Shown: positions 8,078 to 15,297 of the stretch, in pieces | Layout: each line of letters opens with the position of its first letter | Numbering within the stretch: position 1 is the stretch's first letter | NCBI RefSeq assembly: GCF_019139675.1 | Contig: NZ_CP077077.1 | Span: 930,001-994,000, forward strand | DNA length: 64,000 nt | Source: Pseudomonas maumuensis | GTDB taxonomy: Bacteria > Pseudomonadota > Gammaproteobacteria > Pseudomonadales > Pseudomonadaceae | Reading direction: 5' to 3' | Translations under genes and position numbers: made by a program | The notes under the pieces: generated by a model | Database searches by the model: none | What the model saw: only the letters and a program-made list of their open reading frames with translations | Told to the model about the DNA's origin: nothing

Positions 8078-9193
8078 TTACTCCTGGTTGTCCTGGGAAA
8101 GGTCCAGCGCGATGTTCGCGGTGATGTCCTTGGGGCAGTTGTGCGGGCGGATGCGGATGAACACTTCCACCTGGGTGTGGCTCTTCCAGACGATGACCAA
8201 GTCGCCGTCGCGCGGCGGCTGGATTTCGCCCGGGAACACTTCGCCGGCGAATTTCACCGCCTTGGCCATGCGGCGCAGCGGCGCCATCAATGCGCTGGTG
8301 TTGGCGGCCATGCTGGCGGGGCTGTTGTTCAGGCGGCGGTCACCGATACGGCGGATCAGCAGCGGACGGACCTGGCGGGCGGCCTTGTCGGCCAGGCGCA
8401 GGTATTCCAGGACCTGGAAGTCGCTGGCGGCGGTGTCGAGCATGTTGGCATCGCCCCAGTACACACCCTCGTAGTCCGGGTAGGTCTGGGATACGGAGAA
8501 GCGTGCCTTGTCCAGCTCGCTGCGTACTGCCGAGGGCAGCGGTACGCCGTCCTTGTCCGCAGGCACGCTGCCCAGGCCCAGGACAGGGCCACTGGCGACG
8601 CGCATCGGGGTATCGGCGATGCTCCAGGCGGCATTGGCCAGGCGACCGGCGAGCACGCCCAGGTCGTTGCCGTGCAGCTGCGGCACCACCACGACACGTG
8701 GCGCGGCGATACCGTCGGTGAGCGCCTTCTGCTCGAGCACGTAGTCCGACCAGGTCACGGTCGGCAGGATGCCGGCGGACGCGGCCAGGACGAACGAACG
8801 CCGGCCATGGCGAGCGTTCAGCTGTTCGGCGGCGGTGTGCAAGGCCAGCAGTTCCGCGCCGGCGGTCACCGGCTTGGTGACGACGATGCCTTCGACCGAG
8901 TAGCCGTGTTGCTGGGCGTACTCCAGGGCGCTGGCCCAGTCGCCTTCGGCGCCGATCGGCGCGGCCAGGCAGGCCCAGCGGCTGCCGCCGTTGGCGCGGG
9001 CGGCGATCAGTTGGGTCTTCAGGTCGCTGGCGGCCACGCCTAGCTCGTTGTCCAGGTCGCTGTCAGTGTTCAGGGCCAGCAGCTTGCCGACGTTCTTGGC
9101 GGCGGGGCCGATGAAAAGGAAGTAGCGCTCGATCTCGGTCACGGCACCCTGGCCGAGGTTGAGATTGTTCACGCTGATTTTACCGAGTGCCAT
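8078..9193 (-). CDS. Phage contractile tail sheath protein (DUF2586-like)
   Basis: A 371-residue protein. The start chosen is ATG 9193-9191 (MALGKISVNNLNLGQG), which has GAGG six bases upstream; the frame extends 41 codons further but without a ribosome site. It matches the DUF2586 family of HP1/K139-type phages, with segments ANGGSRWACLAAPIG and VVVVPQLHGNDLGVLAGRLANA. The C-terminal third (DGDLVIVWKSHTQVEVFIRIRPHNCPKDI) looks like the conserved sheath domain that contacts neighbouring subunits. A contractile tail is implied. Confidence 0.75.
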   Translation of the reverse strand: MALGKISVNNLNLGQGAVTEIERYFLFIGPAAKNVGKLLALNTDSDLDNELGVAASDLKTQLIAARANGGSRWACLAAPIGAEGDWASALEYAQQHGYSVEGIVVTKPVTAGAELLALHTAAEQLNARHGRRSFVLAASAGILPTVTWSDYVLEQKALTDGIAAPRVVVVPQLHGNDLGVLAGRLANAAWSIADTPMRVASGPVLGLGSVPADKDGVPLPSAVRSELDKARFSVSQTYPDYEGVYWGDANMLDTAASDFQVLEYLRLADKAARQVRPLLIRRIGDRRLNNSPASMAANTSALMAPLRRMAKAVKFAGEVFPGEIQPPRDGDLVIVWKSHTQVEVFIRIRPHNCPKDITANIALDLSQDNQE

Positions 9194-9284
9194 AGGTTGC
9201 CTCGTTAGCGGGGTGATTGAAGGGTTGTGCCGGAGCCTGCCAATCAGGTTGCCGGCGGGACGGGCGCTGGGCCCGGGTAACAGG

Positions 9285-9749
9285 TCAGGGGAGAGGGCTG
9301 CCCTGCACGACCACATCGCCTTGTTCGGCGATCCACAGGTCGTGGTGCTGGAATGACCAGGTCTTGCCGAAGACCTCGATTTCTCCGGCTGCGTCCTCGG
9401 TCAGGTAAAGGGGCTCGACGAACTCCAGGGCCAGCGACACATCCAGCAAGTCGCTGCCTGGGGCCTTCTGTTTTACGGTGAGCGTCGGTGCCGGAAGGGC
9501 GAACAGATGGCGCCCGGGGTCTTTGGCTTCCAGCCAACTCCCGGCGAGGGCCATCAGGCGTCCGGGGTGATCGTTGAAGTCGTCGAGATCGAACAGGGCG
9601 CGGTAGCGCAGGTTGCCCATGTGCAGGCCTAGTTCGGTCTGTGTCCATGTCAGTTGCAGGTCGAGTTGCTGCGCCCAGGCATGCAGTTGTTCAGCGGGCA
9701 CCAGCTGGCGTTCGAGCAGGTAGGTGGTCAGTGCTTTCAACTGGTTCAT
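9285..9749 (-). CDS. Phage tail completion protein (P2 gpR-like)
   Basis: A 154-residue protein, MNQLKALTTYLLERQLVPAEQL at the N-terminus, with WTQTELGLHMGNLRYRAL and LFALPAPTL typical of the P2 gpR family that finishes the head-proximal end of the tail. The start at 9749 has GAGG eight bases upstream; an in-frame extension to a TTG at 9836 was discarded. It is the first gene of the tail operon. In complete P2-like prophages gpS and head genes lie upstream, but here none is present. Confidence 0.8.
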   Translation of the reverse strand: MNQLKALTTYLLERQLVPAEQLHAWAQQLDLQLTWTQTELGLHMGNLRYRALFDLDDFNDHPGRLMALAGSWLEAKDPGRHLFALPAPTLTVKQKAPGSDLLDVSLALEFVEPLYLTEDAAGEIEVFGKTWSFQHHDLWIAEQGDVVVQGSPLP

Positions 9750-9835
9750 GGGGCTGACCTCGGGGCGGGGTTGCCTGAAAAAGTCATCGTTGGGTACTCG
9801 TGTGAGAGTGGCTGGCCCTAAGGAGCGGCATTCCA

Positions 9836-9858
9836 AAAAGCCCGCCGTGCAGGCTTTT
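9836..9858 (-). terminator. Terminator-like hairpin ahead of the tail operon
   Basis: A perfect 7-base inverted repeat, AAAAGCC (9836-9842) and GGCTTTT (9852-9858) on the plus strand, gives on the minus strand a stem ending in a run of five T. It stands between the candidate promoter at 10071-10097 and the first tail gene at 9749, so it could end a short leader transcript or attenuate the tail operon. Function is inferred from shape only. Confidence 0.45.
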
Positions 9859-9983
9859 CAGTAATGCGCGTGGTCACCGCTGGCCACGACTGGTGACGCC
9901 ATGCGGTTGCGCTTCGAATTGGTGACTCCGACCGCGGCCGTGTGCCCGCCGGATAACTGATCGTGGTGCTTTACGCTGCACAC
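9858..9983 (-). CDS. Possible short prophage leader ORF (ash-like), uncertain
   Basis: An open frame with good codon use runs on the minus strand to TGA at 9858-9860; the only plausible start is GTG at 9983, giving 41 residues that end VVASGDHAHY. From memory, small Pseudomonas prophage proteins annotated as ash-like end similarly and continue with a tryptophan; here that position is TGA, and the same frame stays open behind the stop into the gpR gene. The stop directly touches the hairpin at 9836-9858. It may be a decayed gene or simply part of a structured leader RNA. Confidence 0.3.
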   Translation of the reverse strand: MCSVKHHDQLSGGHTAAVGVTNSKRNRMASPVVASGDHAHY

Positions 9984-10070
9984 CCGGGCCAGTTGCCAAC
10001 CCTCTGAACAGTCGAGGCCTGTTCATCGCTGCCTGTGTAACAACCGGTTGCTGTCCGGTTCGAGATACAG

Positions 10071-10097
10071 ATTATGCAGCAATGCATATGCAGTCAA
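10071..10097 (-). promoter_or_regulatory. Candidate sigma-70 promoter for the tail operon leader
   Basis: On the minus strand, TTGACT (10097-10092) is followed after 15 bases by CATAAT (10076-10071), or after 17 bases by TAATCT. The spacer contains the palindrome TGCATATGCA (10083-10092). Transcription would start near 10064 and run towards the tail genes. The 15-base spacer is short for the better -10, so promoter strength is uncertain. Confidence 0.45.
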
Positions 10098-10144
10098 TGC
10101 GAATGTGGAAATATTTATGCATAAAGAATTGCCAATATGCATAT
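10083..10144. promoter_or_regulatory. Array of three ATGCAT-centred palindromes (candidate operators)
   Basis: Three 10-base perfect palindromes are seen: TGCATATGCA at 10083-10092, TTATGCATAA at 10115-10124 and ATATGCATAT at 10135-10144; a related ATGCAG lies at 10074-10079. ATGCAT cores are centred at about 10084.5, 10119.5 and 10139.5. The first overlaps the candidate promoter and the other two lie upstream of it, the layout expected for a dimeric phage repressor or activator. The protein is not encoded in this window. Confidence 0.5.
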
Positions 10145-10187
10145 CGGTCTTTGCGGGCGGGGGTTGTAGGGCTTTTCTGTAGGCGAA

Positions 10188-10213
10188 AAAAAACCCGCCG
10201 AAGCGGGTTTTTT
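10188..10213 (-). terminator. Rho-independent terminator of ychF
   Basis: An A6-CCCGC-CGAA-GCGGG-T6 palindrome with a four-base loop lies 14 bases after the ychF stop. In the minus direction it ends in a run of T, and its symmetry allows termination from both sides, insulating the host operon from the phage genes. Confidence 0.9.
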
Positions 10214-10226
10214 CAGGGGCACTGCA

Positions 10227-11327
10227 TCAGACGTTGAAGCGGAAGTGCATCACGTCGCCGTCCTTGACGATGTAGTCCTTGCCTTCAAGGCGCCATTTAC
10301 CGGCTTCCTTGGCACCGCTCTCACCCTTGAACTGGATGAAGTCGTCATAGGCCACCACTTCGGCGCGGATGAAGCCTTTCTCGAAGTCGGTGTGGATAAC
10401 GCCGGCCGCCTGCGGCGCGGTGGCGCCCACGCGCACGGTCCAGGCACGCACTTCCTGCACGCCGGCAGTGAAGTAGGTCTGCAGGTTGAGCAGTTCGTAG
10501 CCGGCGCGGATCACGCGGTTCAGGCCAGGCTCTTCCAGGCCCAGGGCCTCGAGGAACATGTCCTTCTCCTCACCGTCGTCGAGCTCGGCGATCTCGGCTT
10601 CGATCTTGTTGCACACCGGTACCACGACCGCGCCTTCTTCCTCGGCGATGGCCTTGACTACGTCCAGGTGCGGGTTGTTGTCGAAGCCATCTTCGGCAAC
10701 GTTGGCGATGTACATCACCGGCTTGCTGGTCAGCAGGTGGAAGCCGCGGATGACGGCTTTTTCGTCGTCAGCCATGTTCTTCATCAGGCTGCGTGCCGGC
10801 TTGCCTTCGGTGAAGTGCGGGATCAGTTTTTCCAGGATGGCCTTTTGCGCCAGGGCATCCTTGTCGCCGCCTTTGGCGTTGCGGGCGACCTTCTGCAGTT
10901 GCTTCTCGCAGCTGTCGAGGTCGGCGAAGATCAGTTCGAGGTCGATGATCTCGATGTCGCGCTTGGGGTCGACACTGTTGGAAACGTGGATCACGTTCTC
11001 GTCTTCGAAGCAGCGCACCACGTGGGCGATAGCGTCGGTCTCGCGGATGTTGGCGAGGAACTTGTTGCCCAGGCCTTCACCTTTCGAGGCGCCAGCAACC
11101 AGGCCGGCGATATCGACGAACTCCATGGTGGTCGGCAGGATACGGTTCGGCTTGACGATCTCGGCCAGCGCGGCCAGGCGTGCGTCGGGCATCGGCACGA
11201 TGCCGCTGTTCGGCTCGATGGTGCAGAAGGGGAAGTTCTCCGCCGCGATGCCGGACTTGGTCAGGGCGTTGAACAGGGTGGACTTGCCGACGTTGGGCAG
11301 GCCGACGATGCCGCAATTGAAACCCAT
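10227..11327 (-). CDS. ychF: Redox-regulated ribosome-binding ATPase YchF
   Basis: A 366-residue Obg-family P-loop NTPase that binds ribosomes and prefers ATP. Walker A is GLPNVGKST (residues 9-17); the specificity motif reads NKIE (about 205) instead of NKxD, which fits ATP rather than GTP binding. A TGS domain fills the last ~85 residues ([17 protein letters not shown] to HFRFNV). Length is standard. It is the last gene of the rplY-pth-ychF group, 23 bases after pth, and is followed by a strong terminator. It borders the prophage tail genes. Confidence 0.97.
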   Translation of the reverse strand: MGFNCGIVGLPNVGKSTLFNALTKSGIAAENFPFCTIEPNSGIVPMPDARLAALAEIVKPNRILPTTMEFVDIAGLVAGASKGEGLGNKFLANIRETDAIAHVVRCFEDENVIHVSNSVDPKRDIEIIDLELIFADLDSCEKQLQKVARNAKGGDKDALAQKAILEKLIPHFTEGKPARSLMKNMADDEKAVIRGFHLLTSKPVMYIANVAEDGFDNNPHLDVVKAIAEEEGAVVVPVCNKIEAEIAELDDGEEKDMFLEALGLEEPGLNRVIRAGYELLNLQTYFTAGVQEVRAWTVRVGATAPQAAGVIHTDFEKGFIRAEVVAYDDFIQFKGESGAKEAGKWRLEGKDYIVKDGDVMHFRFNV

Positions 11328-11350
11328 GGGTATTCCCCTATCTAAAAGTG

Positions 11351-11935
11351 TCAGGCCTTCTGGCTGTGCAGTTCGCGCATCGCCTTGGCGAAGTCGCCGG
11401 CAAGCACGTCGGGCATCACGCCGAGGGCAAAATCGATGCTGGCGTCGAGCTTCTCCTGCTCGGCGCGCGGCGCGCGGCCCAGGACGAAGTTAGAGACCAG
11501 TTTGGCGTCACCCGGGTGGCCGATGCCAAGCCGCAGGCGGTGGAAGTCGTTCTGGTTGCCGAGCTGCGCGATGATGTCGCGCAGGCCGTTGTGCCCACCA
11601 TGGCCGCCGCCTCTCTTGAGCTTGGCGACGCCGGGGGGCAGGTCGAGTTCGTCGTGCGCCACCAGGATCGCTTCCGGCTTGATGCGGAAGAAATTCGCCA
11701 GAGCCGCCACGGACTGGCCGCTACGGTTCATGTAGGTGGTGGGGATCAGCAAACGAACATCGTTGCCTTGATGGCTGAATTTAGCCGTCAGGCCGAAATA
11801 CTTTTTGTCAGCGGACAGCGAGACACGCTGGGCGCTGGCGAGGCGTTCAACGAAAAGAGCCCCTGCGTTATGCCGGGTCTGTTCGTATTCGGGGCCGGGG
11901 TTACCCAGGCCGACGATCAACTGGATGGCGGTCAC
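11351..11935 (-). CDS. pth: Peptidyl-tRNA hydrolase
   Basis: A 194-residue hydrolase that frees tRNAs from peptidyl-tRNAs dropped by ribosomes. The substrate and catalytic residues are visible: Asn12 in GLGNPG, His22 in TRHNAG, the TYMNRSG segment, [10 protein letters not shown] and the [11 protein letters not shown] loop. Length is normal. It sits between rplY and ychF, both also ribosome-linked; a strong hairpin separates it from rplY. Confidence 0.97.
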   Translation of the reverse strand: MTAIQLIVGLGNPGPEYEQTRHNAGALFVERLASAQRVSLSADKKYFGLTAKFSHQGNDVRLLIPTTYMNRSGQSVAALANFFRIKPEAILVAHDELDLPPGVAKLKRGGGHGGHNGLRDIIAQLGNQNDFHRLRLGIGHPGDAKLVSNFVLGRAPRAEQEKLDASIDFALGVMPDVLAGDFAKAMRELHSQKA

Positions 11936-11961
11936 GTCAGGGGCTCTTCCTTGGAGTTGGT

Positions 11962-11990
11962 GGGTTACGGTGCGCGCGGCACTGTAACCC
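11962..11990. other. Hairpin between rplY and pth
   Basis: GGGTTAC (11962-11968) and GTAACCC (11984-11990) form a perfect stem that extends with GTGC/GCAC around a GC-rich loop. No T run follows on the minus strand, so it looks more like an RNA processing or stability element than a simple terminator. Confidence 0.5.
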
Positions 11991-12014
11991 GATCAACGCC
12001 GGCGTGCGAGTGGA

Positions 12015-12611
12015 TTACTCGGCAGCGCCTTCAGCAGCTTCAGCGGCAACGCGCGGGGCGTGGACGTTGGCAACAGCTTTGTCATCACCGTGGGCCAGAG
12101 CGACGAACTCTACGCCTTTCGGAGCTTTCAGGTCCGACAGGTGGATGATGGTGCCGACTTCGGCCTTGGACAGGTCGACTTCGATGAACTCAGGCAGGTC
12201 TTTGGCTTCGCAGGAAACTTCGATCTCGGAAACGACGTGCGAAATCTCGCCGCCTTTCTTGATCGGGGCTTCTTCGCCGACGAAGTGAACCGGGACCTTG
12301 GCGGTCAGCTTCTGGCCAGCAACGACGCGAACGAAGTCGGCGTGCATGATGAAGCCTTTGGCTGGGTGACGCTGCATGGCCTTGACCACGACGTTCTGCT
12401 TGGCGCCGTCGACATTCAGTTCGATAACGTGGCTGAAGGCAGCTTCGTTTTCGAACAGCTTGGCGATTTCCTTGGCCACGATGGTCAGGGACTGGGCTTC
12501 TTTATCGCCACCGTAGACAACGGCAGGGATGTTGGCGGAGTGACGCAGGCGGCGGCTCGCACCTTTCCCCAGGTCAGTACGCGCTTGGGCGTTCAGGATG
12601 AAATCAGTCAT
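12015..12611 (-). CDS. rplY: 50S ribosomal protein L25 (general stress protein Ctc type)
   Basis: A 198-residue long-form L25 that binds 5S rRNA. The start ATG 12611-12609 ([23 protein letters not shown]) has GGAG seven bases upstream; a 20-codon extension upstream was rejected. Residues 1-95 form the L25 domain with AVVYGG; the rest is the TL5/CTC C-terminal beta domain, ending in an Ala/Glu tail. It lies behind the prs terminator and leads the rplY-pth-ychF group. Confidence 0.96.
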
Positions 12612-12669
12612 TTTGCTTCTCCAAAATAGCCCCCCGAGGGCGTTTGCGACCAGCGCCAACGGGGATGGC

Positions 12670-12705
12670 AAAAAAGCCCCGCCCCAACGAATGCTGGGGC
12701 GGGGC
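12670..12705 (-). terminator. Rho-independent terminator of prs
   Basis: An 11-base GC-rich stem (GCCCCGCCCCA at 12676-12686 with TGGGGCGGGGC at 12695-12705) is followed on the minus strand by six T. It lies 25 bases after the prs stop and before rplY. Confidence 0.9.
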
Positions 12706-12729
12706 GCTTCATATCAACACGTGTTCCGC

Positions 12730-13671
12730 TTAGCGGAACATCGCGCTGATCGATTCTTCGTTGCTGATGCGGCGTACCGCTTCAGCGACAACCGGTGCGA
12801 TATCCAGCTGGCGGATACGGTCACAGGCTTGAGCAGCGGCGGACAGCGGAACGGTGTTGGTCACCACCAGCTCGTCCAGTACCGACTTCTCGATGTTCTC
12901 GATCGCGCGGCCCGACAGGACAGGGTGCGTGCAGTAGGCATAAACCTTGGCAGCGCCGTGTTCTTTCAGGGCCTTGGCCGCGTGGCACAGGGTGCCGGCG
13001 GTGTCGACCATGTCGTCTACCAGGATGCAGGTGCGTCCTTCGACGTCGCCGATGATGTGCATAACCTCGGAGTGGTTAGCCTTTTCGCGGCGCTTGTCGA
13101 TGATCCCGAGATCGACGCCCAGGGACTTGGCGACGGCGCGAGCACGCACCACACCACCGATGTCCGGGGAAACGATCATCAGGTTCTCGAAACGCTGGTC
13201 TTCGATGTCGTCGACCAGTACGGGCGAGCCGTAGATGTTGTCGACGGGGATATCGAAGAAACCCTGGATCTGGTCAGCGTGCAGGTCGACGGTGAGTACA
13301 CGGTCGATACCTACGACAGTGAGCATGTCAGCGACGACTTTGGCGCTGATGGCTACACGTGCCGAACGCGGACGGCGGTCCTGGCGGGCGTATCCGAAGT
13401 AAGGAATCACGGCGGTGATTCGCGACGCTGAGGAGCGGCGGAAGGCGTCGGCCATCACTACCAGTTCCATCAGATTGTCGTTGGTTGGGGCACAGGTGGG
13501 CTGAATGATGAAGACGTCTTTACCGCGGACATTTTCGTTGATTTCAGCACTGATTTCGCCGTCGGAGAACTTACCGACAGAAACATCACCCAGTGGAATA
13601 TGCAGCTGACGTACGACACGCCGAGCCAGATCGGGGTTAGCATTCCCCGTGAAGACCATCATCTTGGACAC
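12730..13671 (-). CDS. prs: Ribose-phosphate pyrophosphokinase (PRPP synthetase)
   Basis: A 313-residue enzyme making PRPP from ribose 5-phosphate and ATP for nucleotide, His and Trp synthesis. It supplies upp and hpt encoded further right. The start is taken as GTG at 13671 (protein [18 protein letters not shown] after the initiator), which gives the standard length; an ATG 24 codons earlier would run into the tRNA region. Visible motifs are YFGYARQDR, the [12 protein letters not shown] segment and the ribose-phosphate loop [10 protein letters not shown] (about 219). The ribosome site is weak. A tRNA-Gln gene lies just upstream. Confidence 0.96.
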   Translation of the reverse strand: MSKMMVFTGNANPDLARRVVRQLHIPLGDVSVGKFSDGEISAEINENVRGKDVFIIQPTCAPTNDNLMELVVMADAFRRSSASRITAVIPYFGYARQDRRPRSARVAISAKVVADMLTVVGIDRVLTVDLHADQIQGFFDIPVDNIYGSPVLVDDIEDQRFENLMIVSPDIGGVVRARAVAKSLGVDLGIIDKRREKANHSEVMHIIGDVEGRTCILVDDMVDTAGTLCHAAKALKEHGAAKVYAYCTHPVLSGRAIENIEKSVLDELVVTNTVPLSAAAQACDRIRQLDIAPVVAEAVRRISNEESISAMFR

Positions 13672-13716
13672 GCGCAGTACCTGAAGGCTGAGGGTAACCT
13701 GGATGAGTATAAGAAA

Positions 13717-13791
13717 TGGCAGGGGCGGCTGGATTCGAACCAACGCATGGCAGGATCAAAACCTGCTGCCTTACCGCTTGGCGACGCCCCT
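13717..13791 (-). tRNA. tRNA-Gln (anticodon TTG)
   Basis: The minus strand folds as a full 75-base tRNA: acceptor stem AGGGGCG (13791-13785) pairs with CGCCCCT, the T loop contains GGTTCGAATCC, the anticodon loop is TTTTGAT with TTG reading CAA codons, and GCCA ends the gene at 13717-13720, so CCA is encoded. It lies 20 bases after ispE and 45 bases before prs and may be co-transcribed with them. Confidence 0.97.
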
Positions 13792-13811
13792 GTATCTGTT
13801 GCTGCGAATTC

Positions 13812-14672
13812 TTATGAACTCGACTTCTTGATCAGACTTTGCAGCTTGCGATGCAACATCGAAACATTGCTTCCTTTCGCCACAAACCCTGTTTGGGTCT
13901 CTGAAAGAAGGGCCAGAACTTTATCAGCTTCGGCTTTGCTTGGGAAGGCCCCAAACACACAACTTCCAGTGCCGGTCATTCGAGCTTCGGTAAATTTACC
14001 CAATGAAATCAGCGCATTGCGAACTTCAGGATAACGTTGCTCTACTACCGGTTGGCAGTCATTTCGACTGTTTCCCTCGGGAACGGGGCGCATCTTAAGG
14101 GGGAGGGAATCACGTGTCAACTCTGGATGCGAAAAAATTTCCGCTGTGCTGACAGACACTTGCGGTACCAGCACGACATACCAGGGTTCGGCGGGGTCGA
14201 CCGGGGTCAGTTGCTCCCCAACACCCTGGGCAAAGGCAGCATGGCCGCGGACGAACACCGGCACATCGGCGCCAAGCGAAAGGCCCAGGGCCGCCAGGCG
14301 GTCTTCGTCCCAGTCCAGCTGCCACAAGTGCGCAAGTGCCAGCAGGGTGGTCGCCGCGTCAGAGCTGCCGCCACCGATGCCGCCGCCCATGGGCAGTACC
14401 TTGTGCAGCCAGATGTCGGCACCGAGCTTGGTGCCGGACTGGGTCTGCAGCATCCGCGCCGCGCGAACGATCAGGTTGCTGTCGTGGGGCACGCCGTCAA
14501 TTTCCGTCCGCAGGCAGATCTGGCCATCGTCGCGCAGGGCGAAGCCCAGTTCGTCGCCGTGCTCGAGAAACTGGAACACGGTTTCCAGCTCGTGGTAACC
14601 GTCGGCGCGGCGCCCAGTAATGTGCAGCCACAGGTTGAGCTTGGCCGGTGCAGGCAGTGTCAACTTTTGCAT
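13812..14672 (-). CDS. ispE: 4-diphosphocytidyl-2-C-methyl-D-erythritol kinase
   Basis: A 286-residue GHMP kinase of the non-mevalonate isoprenoid pathway, phosphorylating CDP-methylerythritol. The N-terminal [10 protein letters not shown] segment carries Lys11, the ATP loop is [14 protein letters not shown] (94-107), and TGTGSCVFG near residue 250 is the third GHMP motif. It starts 4 bases after lolB and is followed by tRNA-Gln. The lolB-ispE-tRNA-prs order is typical for Pseudomonas. Confidence 0.97.
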   Translation of the reverse strand: MQKLTLPAPAKLNLWLHITGRRADGYHELETVFQFLEHGDELGFALRDDGQICLRTEIDGVPHDSNLIVRAARMLQTQSGTKLGADIWLHKVLPMGGGIGGGSSDAATTLLALAHLWQLDWDEDRLAALGLSLGADVPVFVRGHAAFAQGVGEQLTPVDPAEPWYVVLVPQVSVSTAEIFSHPELTRDSLPLKMRPVPEGNSRNDCQPVVEQRYPEVRNALISLGKFTEARMTGTGSCVFGAFPSKAEADKVLALLSETQTGFVAKGSNVSMLHRKLQSLIKKSSS

Positions 14673-14676
14673 CGAA

Positions 14677-15294
14677 TCAGTGTCCCAGCTGGCGTGGCTG
14701 CCAGTCCTTGACCACCAGGGTCACGTCGATGTTCTCGCCGTGCAGCTTCAGGCGCTCGGGCAGCCAGTAGCCGTTCTGCTCCACATAGCTCAGGTATTCG
14801 ACCTTCCAGCCGTCCTGGGCGAGGCTGGCCAGGCGGCTGTCGCCGTCGAGGGTCAGCTGGCTCTTGCTGTCCGGGGCGGGCAGGCCGCGCACCCACCAGA
14901 CCAGGTGCGACACAGGCAGGCGCCAGCCCAGTTGCTCTTCCAGCAGGGCCTCGGGGTTGGCCGCCTCGTAGCGGCCCTGGTTGGCGACTTCCAGCACCAC
15001 GCCGCCGGGGCGCCCGGTCAGGCGTGCCGCGCCGCGGCCCAGGGGGCCGGCCAGGCGGATGTCGTAGTAGTCCTGGCGTTGCAGCCAGAACAGCGTGCCG
15101 CTGCCCGAGTCACGCGGGGCGCGGATGCCGACCTTGCCGTTGATCTGCCAGCCGTCGAGGCTGCCCAACTGCTGTTTGTGCTCGCGCCACAGCTGCGGGT
15201 TGCCCTGGCCCTGCACGGCTTCCTTGCTGCCGAAGCCGGCGCAGCCGGCGAGCAGGGCGATGAGGGTGAAGGTGATGCAATGACGCAGGAACAT
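14677..15294 (-). CDS. lolB: Outer membrane lipoprotein receptor LolB
   Basis: A 205-residue lipoprotein that takes lipoproteins from LolA and inserts them into the outer membrane. The N-terminus has a signal peptide with lipobox LAGC (Cys at 18). The body shows the beta-barrel pattern of LolB, including [24 protein letters not shown]. It lies 3 bases after the TPR gene and 4 bases before ispE, forming one operon. Confidence 0.95.
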   Translation of the reverse strand: MFLRHCITFTLIALLAGCAGFGSKEAVQGQGNPQLWREHKQQLGSLDGWQINGKVGIRAPRDSGSGTLFWLQRQDYYDIRLAGPLGRGAARLTGRPGGVVLEVANQGRYEAANPEALLEEQLGWRLPVSHLVWWVRGLPAPDSKSQLTLDGDSRLASLAQDGWKVEYLSYVEQNGYWLPERLKLHGENIDVTLVVKDWQPRQLGH

Positions 15295-15297
15295 GGT

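Larger units (their letters stand above)
9750..10226. other. Prophage/host boundary without a confident gene
   Basis: This 477-base gap separates the tail operon from ychF. It holds an AT-rich block (10061-10150) with palindromes and a candidate promoter, a short open frame on the minus strand, a terminator-like hairpin (9836-9858), copies of GGTGAC in both orientations (9873-9878, 9892-9897, 9921-9926), an inverted repeat AACCGG/CCGGTT (10042-10060) and the ychF terminator (10188-10213). I see no repressor, integrase or att-type direct repeat. Confidence 0.6.

Noticed and set aside
9874..10026. A 50-residue Arg-rich frame starting ATG at 10026 in the prophage leader
   Set aside because: It uses rare AGG, AGA and CGA codons and a weak ribosome site; the alternative frame ending at 9858 has more natural codon use.
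9750..10226. Search for prophage attachment-site repeats next to ychF
   Set aside because: No direct repeat of a tRNA or gene end is visible on this side, and the other end of the element is outside the window.
13620..13743. ATG start for prs at 13743
   Set aside because: It would add 24 hydrophobic residues absent from the family and run into the tRNA-Gln gene; the GTG at 13671 gives the standard N-terminus.
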